Shown here piece after piece: positions 5,053 through 13,232 of a stretch of 19,322 nucleotides of DNA. The notes beneath the pieces were generated by a model. The model was given only the letters and a program-made list of their open reading frames with translations, was not told where the DNA came from and did not search any database. A program made the translations under genes and the position numbers. Origin of the DNA: OFTM291 sp041741375 (lineage in GTDB: Bacteria > Gemmatimonadota > Gemmatimonadetes > Gemmatimonadales > GWC2-71-9); NCBI GenBank assembly GCA_041741375.1, contig JBGSKF010000128.1, positions 1 to 19,322 of the forward strand. Direction: 5' to 3'. Each line of letters opens with the position of its first letter. Position 1 is the stretch's first letter.

Positions 5053-7713
5053 TCACCACCCGATGGGCGTCGCCTTCACCACCTCCAGAGGGATCCTGGT
5101 GTTGTACCCATCCAGGAGAGTTCCCCCTCCGGTCCGGTACCCATACCATCCCAGCTCGTAATTCCCCGCAGAATGGAAATCGCTTCCCCGGAGCGTACCC
5201 GAGAATCGATACTCTGAGAAGGAACCGAAATTCTGACCCGAGAGAGTCATCGTCACGCCGGTGAGAGCCAAGGCGGTTTTCAGCCCCTGGGCATTGGTGG
5301 AGAGCTTGGTGAGCAGCAGATTGTCGATGGTATTCTGGCCCCCGGAGGGCACGAAGTACCCCAGCGAAAGGTCCACCTGTTCCGGCACGCCACCGCAGTT
5401 GCCGTTGGCGCCGAGCGCATTGCAGCACACTCGGACCTGGGGAACGCTGAATCGGAAATTCTCCGGTCCCAACCCGGTATTGAACGACGCGAAACTACCG
5501 GTCACCTTGTCGGCCAGATCGACCCGGCTCTCCCCCACGTTCCCGCCAAAATCAGTCCCACCGACGATCACATATCGAGCCGCGAGACCGACGCCGCCTG
5601 GCTTGTAGAATCCTCCCGCATCCGCCAGGGCTTCGATGTGAGAATAGAACGGAAGCGTGTAGGATGCCGACACTTTCGTGGCGAACTGGTCGTCGAAGGG
5701 CGTGCCGCCGAAGGAATATCGCAGGACCGCCACCTCCGGCGTGTTGTCGAACACGAATCCCCCCGCCACGATGGCCACCTCGGATTCATCGGCCACATCG
5801 AAGGCGACTGTGAACTCCTGGCCCGCGGTAAAGGTACTCGGCGCCTGGACGTTCTGGACCAGCGGTGCCGTGGTGTCATAGAAAACACCGAGGGAGACCG
5901 GGTCGCTCAGATTCCTCGCCCGGTCCTGAGCCTGATACTGCACCTGGATCTGTCCTGGCTGATTGTCGGGCCACGCGAAGGTGTTCTGCGAGAGGTCCAG
6001 CGGTGCACACACCCCGTTCGGAGTTCCGATGAAGCACTGGCCGGCCACGGTGGTGAGGCCGGGAGCGTACCGGGTTCCCCTGATGCGATAGGGGTTCAGT
6101 CCAAACCCGCTCCCGTTGATGTCACTCGATCCGAGGAAGACCGGCGTCCCCACGGCTGGATTCCGTGCTCCCGTGACCAACCCCTGCACCCCGTTCCGGG
6201 AGGGGTCAAACCACGCCTTGGGTTTGGTGAAGTCCAATCCCACGAACTGCCCGGTCGTCCCCTGGCCATCGGTGATGAACCGCTGGGTCAGGTTGCCTAT
6301 TCCATCGAGGCAATTCAGCCTGAATCGGAGGGAGGGAGACAAGGTCTCGGTTCCGATGTCGTCACCCTTCGTCACCGGGCCATTGAAGGAGCTCCCGTCC
6401 AACGTGTACGTCAGGCCGCAGGAGAAATTTCCGATCCCGCCGTCCCGCACGTTGTTCCCGACCGTCCACCCGAACTCTCCCAGCCGATCAATCATGAGGT
6501 CGTCCCGATTGAACCAGGCGGTGGGCGAGCCCGGCTCGAATGTCGGATTCCCGGTGATCTCCGGCGCTTTGTTGTCCACCGCGAAGCGGATATTGGCAAG
6601 AGTGAGAGCGTTGCCCACATCGAGAAGGTCCACGGACAGCCCATCCGCCGTCACCCCGGTCGGCCGGTAGACCCCTTCGACATCCTGGGTTCCGCCCGCG
6701 GCAGGAGCAGTATCCTTTCGAAGGATTAAACTGACGACCCCGCCGGTGGAGGACCCAAAGGCGGCAATGGGCGGCGCACCCGACACTATCTCCACGCTCT
6801 CCAGAGTCACCCCGATCACATTGGCCGCTGGGGATCCGTCAAATCGCACGTCAGCCGCGGTGAAACTCGCTTCGGTTCCCCAGGTGGTCCCGGTGACGGG
6901 ATCCTGCACCGTCGTTCCCGTCAACTGATGACTGGTGATGGCGACACCCCGGGTATTTACCAGGGTAACCTGTCCCAACGACTGCTGGGATGCCGTCTGC
7001 CCCACGGTTGGGACCAAGCGAACGATCGCCGCGAAGTTCCCATTCGGCGTCAGGGGAGAGGCCGCCAGGGTCTGCTGATCGACGGTCACCAACGTGGTGG
7101 GCACATCAATATCCACTCGGTTCCGGATGGCCAGTTCGAGTGGCGCTTCCGTCCGCCCCAGGCCTGCCGATCCACCTGGCACCCCGTTCACAATCGTGAG
7201 ACTTCCGACCACGACATCGTCGAAGAGCACTTCGGCCGTCCCGTTGAATGTGGCGGGCGCATCGATGTCCACCTCGACATTCACCACCCCGCTGAGGGCG
7301 TTGAGCGACACCGGCTGTCCGTTCTTCGTCACTCCCACCACGGTGATCCCCAGCACGGGAGCGGTCACGGTCACCGGCGCACTGGCCGAGACCCCGGACT
7401 GCCCGGTGAGAGTGGCGGTGACGGTTGCAGTACCGGGAGTGACCCCTGTGACCAATCCGGCCTGATCCACCGTCGCCACCGCCGGAGCGGAGGACGTCCA
7501 GGCGACGGTCCCGGTCCCGTTGTTGATGGTGGCGATGAAGGTGCCCGACTGCCCCACCTCGACGCTCAGTGATGCCGGAGCCAGCGTGATCGTCGGTGCC
7601 GGAGGAGGGGGCGGCGGCGGCGGAGGAGGAGGAGTGGTGGGCCCATCCCCCCCGCACGCGGCGGTGACAACTCCCCACATCACGCCCAGGAAACGAACGC
7701 GGAGAATGCGCAT
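5053..7713 (-). CDS. Large lipoprotein with polyproline linker and Big_2/Ig-like domain
   Basis: The protein has 886 aa. The start at ATG 7711-7713 is chosen because it follows a GAGG Shine-Dalgarno and opens a lipoprotein signal (VTAACGG, Cys20); the frame extends to 7818 without a better start. After Cys20 comes an 11-proline tract (residues 28-38), then a bacterial Ig-like fold of the Big_2 type (about 41-118, with the typical SSAPAVATVDQAGLVTGV pattern). The remaining roughly 750 residues look like beta-rich surface modules with repeated DGIGN/DNKAP-type turns and several cysteines. I recognise no enzymatic motif. It is probably anchored in the outer membrane and surface exposed. It is transcribed divergently from the sigma factor and kinase genes with 186 bp between. 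Similar large Ig-like lipoproteins are common in Gemmatimonadota; a binding or adhesion role is inference. Confidence 0.8.
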   Translation of the reverse strand: MRILRVRFLGVMWGVVTAACGGDGPTTPPPPPPPPPPPAPTITLAPASLSVEVGQSGTFIATINNGTGTVAWTSSAPAVATVDQAGLVTGVTPGTATVTATLTGQSGVSASAPVTVTAPVLGITVVGVTKNGQPVSLNALSGVVNVEVDIDAPATFNGTAEVLFDDVVVGSLTIVNGVPGGSAGLGRTEAPLELAIRNRVDIDVPTTLVTVDQQTLAASPLTPNGNFAAIVRLVPTVGQTASQQSLGQVTLVNTRGVAITSHQLTGTTVQDPVTGTTWGTEASFTAADVRFDGSPAANVIGVTLESVEIVSGAPPIAAFGSSTGGVVSLILRKDTAPAAGGTQDVEGVYRPTGVTADGLSVDLLDVGNALTLANIRFAVDNKAPEITGNPTFEPGSPTAWFNRDDLMIDRLGEFGWTVGNNVRDGGIGNFSCGLTYTLDGSSFNGPVTKGDDIGTETLSPSLRFRLNCLDGIGNLTQRFITDGQGTTGQFVGLDFTKPKAWFDPSRNGVQGLVTGARNPAVGTPVFLGSSDINGSGFGLNPYRIRGTRYAPGLTTVAGQCFIGTPNGVCAPLDLSQNTFAWPDNQPGQIQVQYQAQDRARNLSDPVSLGVFYDTTAPLVQNVQAPSTFTAGQEFTVAFDVADESEVAIVAGGFVFDNTPEVAVLRYSFGGTPFDDQFATKVSASYTLPFYSHIEALADAGGFYKPGGVGLAARYVIVGGTDFGGNVGESRVDLADKVTGSFASFNTGLGPENFRFSVPQVRVCCNALGANGNCGGVPEQVDLSLGYFVPSGGQNTIDNLLLTKLSTNAQGLKTALALTGVTMTLSGQNFGSFSEYRFSGTLRGSDFHSAGNYELGWYGYRTGGGTLLDGYNTRIPLEVVKATPIGW

Positions 7714-7899
7714 AAAGACCTCAGGGACAAGGAGTTGCATTAGGGCCCGCGAATCCGCGAGGATGGCAGGCGGGCCCCTCCACTCAATTACGCGCAGAAA
7801 GAGCCACCACCCGGCCACCTCCCGAAGCGGCCCAGGTTGCCAAGCCCGAAATTCAGCGATAAGCTATGGATGTCTCCATTCTGACTTTGTGAGTCCCAT
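7714..7899. other. Divergent intergenic region, lipoprotein / ECF sigma
   Basis: This 186-bp region must hold promoters for both flanking genes. On the plus strand TTGCCA (7837-7842) and TAAGCT (7860-7865) are 17 bp apart, a weak sigma70-like pair (5/6 and 3/6). No clear Shine-Dalgarno precedes the sigma factor ATG at 7900. No repeat or palindrome stands out apart from a GGGCCCGC / GCGGGCCC inverted pair (7743-7775). Confidence 0.35.
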
Positions 7900-8550
7900 A
7901 TGGCATCTGCGGATTCGGCTCCGGAACCCGGCGAGATCACCGCCCTGCTGCACGACGCCGCAGGCGGCGGGACCGACCTGCTGCGCCGGGTTCTTCCTCT
8001 GGTCTACGACGAGCTCCTCACCATTGCCCGGCAGCGGTTGCGGCACGAGTCCCCGGGACACACTCTGGACACCGCCTCGCTGGTCCACGAGGCATACCTC
8101 CGCTTCGCCGGCCAGGAGAACGCCCACTTTCGAAACCGGCAGCACTTCTACGCAGTCGCCTCCGAGGCGATGCGTCGCGTCCTGGTGGATCACGCCCGCC
8201 GGATCCAGGCCGGAAAGCGAGGACGTGGAGCCCACCCCGTCGAACTCGCCGAGGCCGGCCGGAATCCCGGGGATCACGCCTTCCTCACCGACGACCGGGC
8301 CACCGAACTCATCGCCCTGGACGATGCCCTGGATCGCCTGGCCGTGTTCAACCCGCAGGGAGCGGCCGTGGTGCAGCAGCGCTTCTTTGCCGGCCTGTCC
8401 ACGCCCGAGGTGGCGGAGGTCATGGGAATCTCGGAGCGCACGGTCCGACGCTCCTGGACCGTGGCCCGGGCCTGGCTCCGCCGCGAGCTCGACCCCGGCA
8501 CTCCGGGCGCGATGGGGCTGTTCGCCGCCGAGCCGCCACCGGCACCCTGA
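7900..8550 (+). CDS. ECF RNA polymerase sigma factor (TIGR02999 type)
   Basis: The protein has 216 aa. Region 2 includes LVYDELLTIARQRL, then SLVHEAYLRFAGQ, and a block ending in AMRRVLVDHARR and KRGRG. These are diagnostic of the TIGR02999 family of ECF sigma factors found in Acidobacteria, Planctomycetes and Gemmatimonadota. Region 4 carries a helix-turn-helix (LSTPEVAEVMGISERTVRRSW). No anti-sigma gene is adjacent. Instead the TGA is followed after 9 bp by a Ser/Thr kinase gene, a common pairing in which kinase signalling is thought to control the sigma factor. The two genes are almost certainly one operon. The target promoters are unknown; the divergent lipoprotein gene is a plausible one. 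Confidence 0.9.
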   Translation: MASADSAPEPGEITALLHDAAGGGTDLLRRVLPLVYDELLTIARQRLRHESPGHTLDTASLVHEAYLRFAGQENAHFRNRQHFYAVASEAMRRVLVDHARRIQAGKRGRGAHPVELAEAGRNPGDHAFLTDDRATELIALDDALDRLAVFNPQGAAVVQQRFFAGLSTPEVAEVMGISERTVRRSWTVARAWLRRELDPGTPGAMGLFAAEPPPAP

Positions 8551-8559
8551 GGAACCGGA

Positions 8560-11307
8560 ATGGACGCGGACCGCTGGAACCGGCTCGAGGCCCTCTGTGC
8601 CGAAGCACTGGAGCGGGAGCCAGAGGATCGGGTGGCATGGATCACTGGCGCCTGCGCCGGAGATACTGCGCTGCGCGAGGAAGCCCTGATCCTGTTGGAA
8701 CAGCTCGACCGTGATCCGGGGTTCCTGGAGGCGCCCGTGGCTTCGATCCAGGACCTCTTTCCGGCTCCTCCGGACACCGGGGCTGAGGAGGACCCCCACC
8801 AGATCGGGACATGGACCCTGCTCCGCCCCCTCGGCCGCGGCGGGATGGGAACGGTCTGGCTGGCGGAACGGGTGGTGGAGGGCATCCGGCAACAGGTGGC
8901 CCTCAAGCTGATCCGCCGGGGGATGGATACCGAGGACGTCCTCGACCGATTCCGGCTGGAGCGACGCATCCTGGGCGCCCTCGATCACCCCAACATCGCC
9001 CGGCTCCTCGATGCCGCCGCCACGCCCGACGGGCGGCCCTACCTGGTGATGGAATACGTGGACGGGATGCCGGTCACCGAACATGCGGATCGCGAGAACC
9101 TGTCGGTGCCGGCTCGTCTCGATCTGACGCTGACCATCTGTGCCGCCGTGGATCATGCCCACCGGCATCTCGTGGTTCACCGGGATCTCAAACCCCGGAA
9201 CATCTTCGTCACCGGCGACGGCACGGTGAAGCTCCTCGATTTCGGGATCGGGAAGGTTCTCGGCGAGAGTGGGACCCTCGGCCCCGCACGAGCCACGCGA
9301 ACCCAGGCCCGGCTCCTCACGCCCGAGTACGCCGCTCCCGAACAGATCACCGGCGGTCCTATCACCACCGCCACCGACGTGTACGGGCTGGGGCTCCTCC
9401 TCTGCGAACTTCTCACCGGCCGGCATCCGCTGCTCTCCGGCGGGGAAACCCTGGCCGAGATCGAGGACGCCACCCTCCACCGCACGCCCACGGCGCCCAG
9501 CCAGCTGACGGGACAGCGCACCCAACCGGGGCAGGGTCGCCGCCGGATTCCGCGCGACCTCGACATGATCATTCTGAAGGCCCTGCGGAAGGAACCGGAG
9601 CGGCGCTACCCCACGGCGGCGGATCTCGCCACCGATCTCCGGCGGCACCTCTCCGGTCACCCCGTCACCGCACGTCCGGACACCATCGGATACCGGGTTC
9701 GGCGGTTTCTGCGACGGAATGCGGCACCGGTCATCGCGGCTGCGGCAGTGCTTCTCGCCCTGGTCGCCACGACCGCTGTGACCCTGGTCCAGTCCCGTCG
9801 CGTGGCGGCCGAATCGGCCCGGGTGGCGGCGGAACGCGACAAGGCGCTGGAGGTCCGGGGGTTCCTGATGGAGATGTTCGGCGCCACCGGGGCCGGCCGG
9901 GCCGTGGGAGACACGGTCACCGTCCGCCGGCTCCTCGACCTGCAGGCCGCCCGGCTCGACACCGAACCCTGGAGCCCCGAGCTCCGGGCGGAAATGCTCG
10001 CGGTTCTGGCCGATGGCTACGACCGCCTCGGCCTCTGGGAGGAAGCTGAGCCTCTGGCGGTCCGATCACTCGACCTTCGGCGTGATCTCTTCCCGTCCGA
10101 CCATCCCGATGTGGCCGCCTCCCTGAACCTGGTCGGATGGATCGCCCACGAGCGGGGCCGCTCCCGCGAGGCGATCCCCCTGCTGCACGAGGCCGTCACC
10201 ATCCGGCGCACCCTCGGACGGGCGGGGGAAGGCGACCTGAGCCGGAGTCTCAACGACCTGGGGGTGATCTGGAACGCGCTCGGTCAGTACGACAGCGCCC
10301 AGGCGGTGCTCGAGGAATCCCTGGCCATCCGGGACCGACTCTTCGGTCCCGGCCACCGGACCGTGGGTATCACCGCCAACAACCTGGCCGCCGCCTACTG
10401 GTTCCAGTCCCGCGTGGACGATGCGGCGCGGATCCAGCAACGCGCGCTCGAGGCATTGCAACAATCCGTGGGGCCGGATCACCAACGGACGATCATCGCC
10501 CTCAGCAATCTGGCCACCTTCCGGGTCACCGCCGGTGATCTCGTCGGCGCGGAGCGGGACTATCGGGACCTTCTCGCACAGCAGGAGCGACTCCAGGGGG
10601 CTGATCATCCCGTCACCTCCCAGGTGCGGCTCTCCCTGGCCACGGTGTTGACCCAACAGGGCGGCTCCACCCCCGATGACCCCCGGCTGGACGAAGCCGA
10701 GAGGCAACTCCAACTGGCCTTGAGGGCATATGAATCGCGTGGGGGTCCGGAGCACGTGAGCGTCGGCGAAACGCTCGATCGCCTGAGCGATCTCCTGCTC
10801 GCCCGCCGCCGACCGGCCGACGCGTTGCCCCTGGCCGAACGTGCGGTCGGCATTCTGCGGCGGACGCGCGGCCTCGGTCACCGGGCCACCGCGAACGCCC
10901 TGGCCGGCCTGGCGTCGGCACACTGGCACCTGGGTCACCGCGACCAGGCCCTCCGATTCCAACGGAACGCCGTCGCGGGATTCGAAGCAGGCCCCGGCCC
11001 GAACCATCCGGAAACCGGACAGGCGCGGGGAGTCCTCTGTGACTTCCTCCTGGCCTCCGGCAGGGATCTCCTGGAGGCGGAACAGCTCTGCGCCAACGCA
11101 GCCGAGGTGGTGTCGAAGGGCCCCGCGGGGTTCCACCAGGCGCTCCCCTTCCTCCGGTTGCGACAGGCCGTGGCCAACTACCTCCTGCAGCGCCCGGAAC
11201 GGGCGGACTCGATCGTGGCGGTGGCCCGCGGCGACGTGGAGCGCGGTCTCGGCGGCGCGGACGCCCGGCGGCTTCTCGATTCGCTCGAGGCGGGGAGGAG
11301 GCCGTAG
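8560..11307 (+). CDS. Membrane Ser/Thr protein kinase with C-terminal TPR domain
   Basis: The protein has 915 aa. The start is supported by GAGGAAC overlapping the upstream stop codon. Residues 1-80 are a helical N-terminal extension. The PknB-type kinase domain covers about 84-365, with glycine loop GRGGMGTVW, catalytic lysine VALK116, HRDLKPRN (207-214, D209), DFG (227-229) and an APEQ activation-segment motif, so it should be active. One transmembrane helix follows (about 388-411), then a short coiled coil rich in Ala/Glu/Arg. About 472-860 are TPR repeats of the 42-residue kinesin-light-chain type, with recurring GPGH/GPDH linkers. The kinase is cytoplasmic and the TPR part would be on the other side of the membrane. 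With the preceding sigma factor it forms a signalling module. The TAG stop is part of the GTAG of a hairpin repeat. Confidence 0.93.
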   Translation: MDADRWNRLEALCAEALEREPEDRVAWITGACAGDTALREEALILLEQLDRDPGFLEAPVASIQDLFPAPPDTGAEEDPHQIGTWTLLRPLGRGGMGTVWLAERVVEGIRQQVALKLIRRGMDTEDVLDRFRLERRILGALDHPNIARLLDAAATPDGRPYLVMEYVDGMPVTEHADRENLSVPARLDLTLTICAAVDHAHRHLVVHRDLKPRNIFVTGDGTVKLLDFGIGKVLGESGTLGPARATRTQARLLTPEYAAPEQITGGPITTATDVYGLGLLLCELLTGRHPLLSGGETLAEIEDATLHRTPTAPSQLTGQRTQPGQGRRRIPRDLDMIILKALRKEPERRYPTAADLATDLRRHLSGHPVTARPDTIGYRVRRFLRRNAAPVIAAAAVLLALVATTAVTLVQSRRVAAESARVAAERDKALEVRGFLMEMFGATGAGRAVGDTVTVRRLLDLQAARLDTEPWSPELRAEMLAVLADGYDRLGLWEEAEPLAVRSLDLRRDLFPSDHPDVAASLNLVGWIAHERGRSREAIPLLHEAVTIRRTLGRAGEGDLSRSLNDLGVIWNALGQYDSAQAVLEESLAIRDRLFGPGHRTVGITANNLAAAYWFQSRVDDAARIQQRALEALQQSVGPDHQRTIIALSNLATFRVTAGDLVGAERDYRDLLAQQERLQGADHPVTSQVRLSLATVLTQQGGSTPDDPRLDEAERQLQLALRAYESRGGPEHVSVGETLDRLSDLLLARRRPADALPLAERAVGILRRTRGLGHRATANALAGLASAHWHLGHRDQALRFQRNAVAGFEAGPGPNHPETGQARGVLCDFLLASGRDLLEAEQLCANAAEVVSKGPAGFHQALPFLRLRQAVANYLLQRPERADSIVAVARGDVERGLGGADARRLLDSLEAGRRP

Positions 11308-11326
11308 GGGCGAATCACATCCGCCC
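11304..11326. repeat. REP-like hairpin with GTAG head, copy 2
   Basis: GTAG (11304-11307) is followed by GGGCGAAT-CAC-ATCCGCCC (11308-11326). It matches the copy at 1879-1901 except for one base in the second arm (a tolerated G:T pair). The kinase stop codon TAG is the last three bases of GTAG. Confidence 0.75.
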
Positions 11327-11333
11327 TTGCTGC

Positions 11334-11445
11334 GGGTGTTGGGTATTGGGTGTTGGGTGTTGGGTGTTGGGTGTTGGGTGTTTGGTGTTGGGTATTGGGT
11401 GTTGGGTGTTGGGTGTGTGGTGTTGGGTGTTTGGTGTTGGAAATT
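11334..11445. repeat. Heptanucleotide G-rich tandem array (GGGTGTT)n, 16 units
   Basis: Sixteen units are in exact 7-nt phase, mostly GGGTGTT with GGGTATT, TGGTGTT and GGGTGTG variants, ending in GGAAATT. It is followed by ACGTCGTGG, which also follows the array at 1908-1935. It lies between the convergent kinase and M28 genes. Strong plus-strand G-quadruplex potential. Confidence 0.92.
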
Positions 11446-11466
11446 ACGTCGTGGATTGGCGGGGCC

Positions 11467-11645
11467 GTCATCGCGAGGAGGCGAAGCCGACGTGGCGATC
11501 TCGTGAGCCGATGCCGATCTCGTGCGACGCCACCGCGGCCTTCATGCCGGTACCGAGAGGCGGGCACAAAGGCCGTCCATTCGACCACCATGCCGTCCTC
11601 CGCTCACAAGACCGCCACGAACTCCTGCGGAGTCCTCGCGATGAC
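11467..11645. repeat. GTCATCGCGAGG-type dispersed element, copy B (179 bp)
   Basis: It is bounded by GTCATCGCGAGGA and its exact inverse TCCTCGCGATGAC. Internally it contains GTGGCGATCTCGTGAGCC near the left end and GCTCACAAGACCGCCAC near the right end, an imperfect second inverted pair. It holds no coding frame of its own. It has no visible transposase and is MITE- or REP-cluster-like. Confidence 0.8.
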
Positions 11646-11659
11646 GACCAAGCCTATCT

Positions 11660-11686
11660 CCCCTCTCCCGCCCTGCGGGAGAGGGG
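11660..11686. terminator. Perfect 12-bp hairpin in convergent junction
   Basis: CCCCTCTCCCGC (11660-11671) and GCGGGAGAGGGG (11675-11686) form a perfect stem with the 3-nt loop CCT. It is followed by CCGGGGGTGAGGGCTAGGG, whose CTA at 11700-11702 is the minus-strand stop codon of the M28 gene. This GAGAGGGGCCGGGGGTGAGGG motif is a recurrent repeat in many genomes. It could terminate transcription from both sides, although no T-tract is present. Confidence 0.5.
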
Positions 11687-11699
11687 CCGGGGGTGAGGG

Positions 11700-13232
11700 C
11701 TAGGGCGTCGCGGCCTTCCGCGGCATCATCTCCTCGCGGTTCGCCAGGTGGTACACCGTCCACGCCACCACGGTGGCGGCCTGCTTCAGGTCGTCGATCA
11801 GGAGATGGTCGAACACATCGACATTCGAGTGATGCGTCCGGGTGGAGTACTCGATCGGATCCTGGATGAAGTTGAACCCGGGGACACCTGCGGCATCGAA
11901 GGCGAGGTGATCGGTGCCTCCGGTGTTCCCATGCCGAACGGTCACGACACCAAGATCCCGGAAGGGGAAGAGGATCTGCTCGAACACCGGCGACGCCGCG
12001 GCGTTCGATTGATTCCAGATGCCCCGGATCCTGCCCGTCCCGTTGTCCAGGTTCACATAGGCGGAGAGTCGTGGCAACTCGGCGGCATGCATCCGTACCC
12101 ACGCCCGGGAGCCGACGAGTCCCTGCTCCTCACCGCTCCAGAGCCCGATCCGCACGGTCCGGCGCAGGGGGAGGTTCAATGTCTTGAGGATTCGCACCGC
12201 CTCCATCATCACGGCGGATCCCGCGGCATTGTCGGTGGCGCCGGTCCCGGAGTGCCAGCTGTCGAAATGCGCCCCCAGCATCACGACCTCATCGGCCTTG
12301 TCGGTGCCGGGCAGTTCTCCGAGGACGTTCTCGCCCCGGCGCTCGCCGTCGTGGAACCGGGTCTGCACGTTCACCTCCAGGCGGGCCACCGCTCCGTCCT
12401 TCACCGTGCGCCAGAGTCTCCCGTACTGTTCCTTCGACACCACGAGCGCCGGAGTCGGGTTGTAGACACTGTCCCGCGCCAGCTGGCCGTCCGGGTGGCC
12501 GCCGGTCAGCAGAATGTTGTAGCTCCATCCGGAAGGCAAAAGAATCGCCGCCGGCTGTTCCGCGCGCAGAAACCGTCCCACGGCTGCGTTGAGCGCCCGG
12601 ATCTGCTGGAAACGGCCCGGGCCCGCCCCCGGACGTCCAGGGCCGCCACCCTGCGGACGCTCGGGTGGATTGATCAGCGCCTCGAGCGTCTGTCGTCCCG
12701 GGGCAGCATCGAGCTCCGGCGCCGCAGAGGAGGGCTCGCCCCGGAGCACGCAGGCGCCCTTGAGTTTCCCGGCATACGCCCGGAGCTCGGTGCTGTCCTT
12801 CACGTCGAGCACCACCACCGGGCAGGTCACCGGCCCGCGCGTGCTGCCGCTCCACGCTTGAACATCGGCTATCAACAGGTCGGGCGACGGATCCAGCACC
12901 CGCGCCGACACCTGGAGGCGTTCCCATCCCCGGCCGAATGGCTGGTCCCAGAGCTCCACGTGGGCGTTCGCAAGGCCCCAGCCCTTCAAGGTTTCGGCAG
13001 CCCAAGCGTTGGCTTTGCGGTTGGCGGGACTGTTGGTGAGTCGAGGGCCGTGGACCTCGGTCATGGTCCAGGCGAGCGGCTCGATCTGCGACCGATTCAG
13101 TCCCTCATCCCGGATCCGCTCCACGACACCGAGATCGACCCGTTCCTGAACGATCTGTTGAGCGGCGAGGGGGGAGAGCCCGGGGGCGGCAAGGGCCAGG
13201 GCGATGATCAGGCCACGGGAAGGGATGTGCAT
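11700..13232 (-). CDS. Exported M28-family metallopeptidase, second copy
   Basis: The protein has 510 aa. ATG 13230-13232 follows GAGGAC and opens a signal peptide (cleavage after LAAQ at about residue 25); an ATG 30 bp upstream is less well placed. A PA-like region (about 110-300) is interrupted by a Pro/Gly-rich stretch (189-208). The M28 catalytic domain shows H322 and D324 (GAHFDSW), D334 (TDNAAG), E368/E369 (SGEEQG), D396 (NLDNG) and His in THHSN (466-470). All metal ligands appear present, so an active periplasmic or secreted aminopeptidase is likely. It is only distantly similar to the M28 protein at 3396-4763, so this is not a recent duplication. It is downstream of, and co-oriented with, the amidohydrolase and M61 genes, but 372 bp of repeat-bearing DNA separates it from them. 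Confidence 0.92.
   Translation of the reverse strand: MHIPSRGLIIALALAAPGLSPLAAQQIVQERVDLGVVERIRDEGLNRSQIEPLAWTMTEVHGPRLTNSPANRKANAWAAETLKGWGLANAHVELWDQPFGRGWERLQVSARVLDPSPDLLIADVQAWSGSTRGPVTCPVVVLDVKDSTELRAYAGKLKGACVLRGEPSSAAPELDAAPGRQTLEALINPPERPQGGGPGRPGAGPGRFQQIRALNAAVGRFLRAEQPAAILLPSGWSYNILLTGGHPDGQLARDSVYNPTPALVVSKEQYGRLWRTVKDGAVARLEVNVQTRFHDGERRGENVLGELPGTDKADEVVMLGAHFDSWHSGTGATDNAAGSAVMMEAVRILKTLNLPLRRTVRIGLWSGEEQGLVGSRAWVRMHAAELPRLSAYVNLDNGTGRIRGIWNQSNAAASPVFEQILFPFRDLGVVTVRHGNTGGTDHLAFDAAGVPGFNFIQDPIEYSTRTHHSNVDVFDHLLIDDLKQAATVVAWTVYHLANREEMMPRKAATP

Noticed and set aside
7864..9660. 598-aa minus-strand open frame opposite the sigma factor and kinase genes
   Set aside because: It lies antisense to two genes with clear family motifs. 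Long antisense frames are expected at this GC content, and its translation has no recognisable domain.
1812..11645. CRISPR array
   Set aside because: The repeats are 7-bp tandems or inverted elements. There are no 25-40 bp direct repeats separated by unique spacers, and no cas gene.
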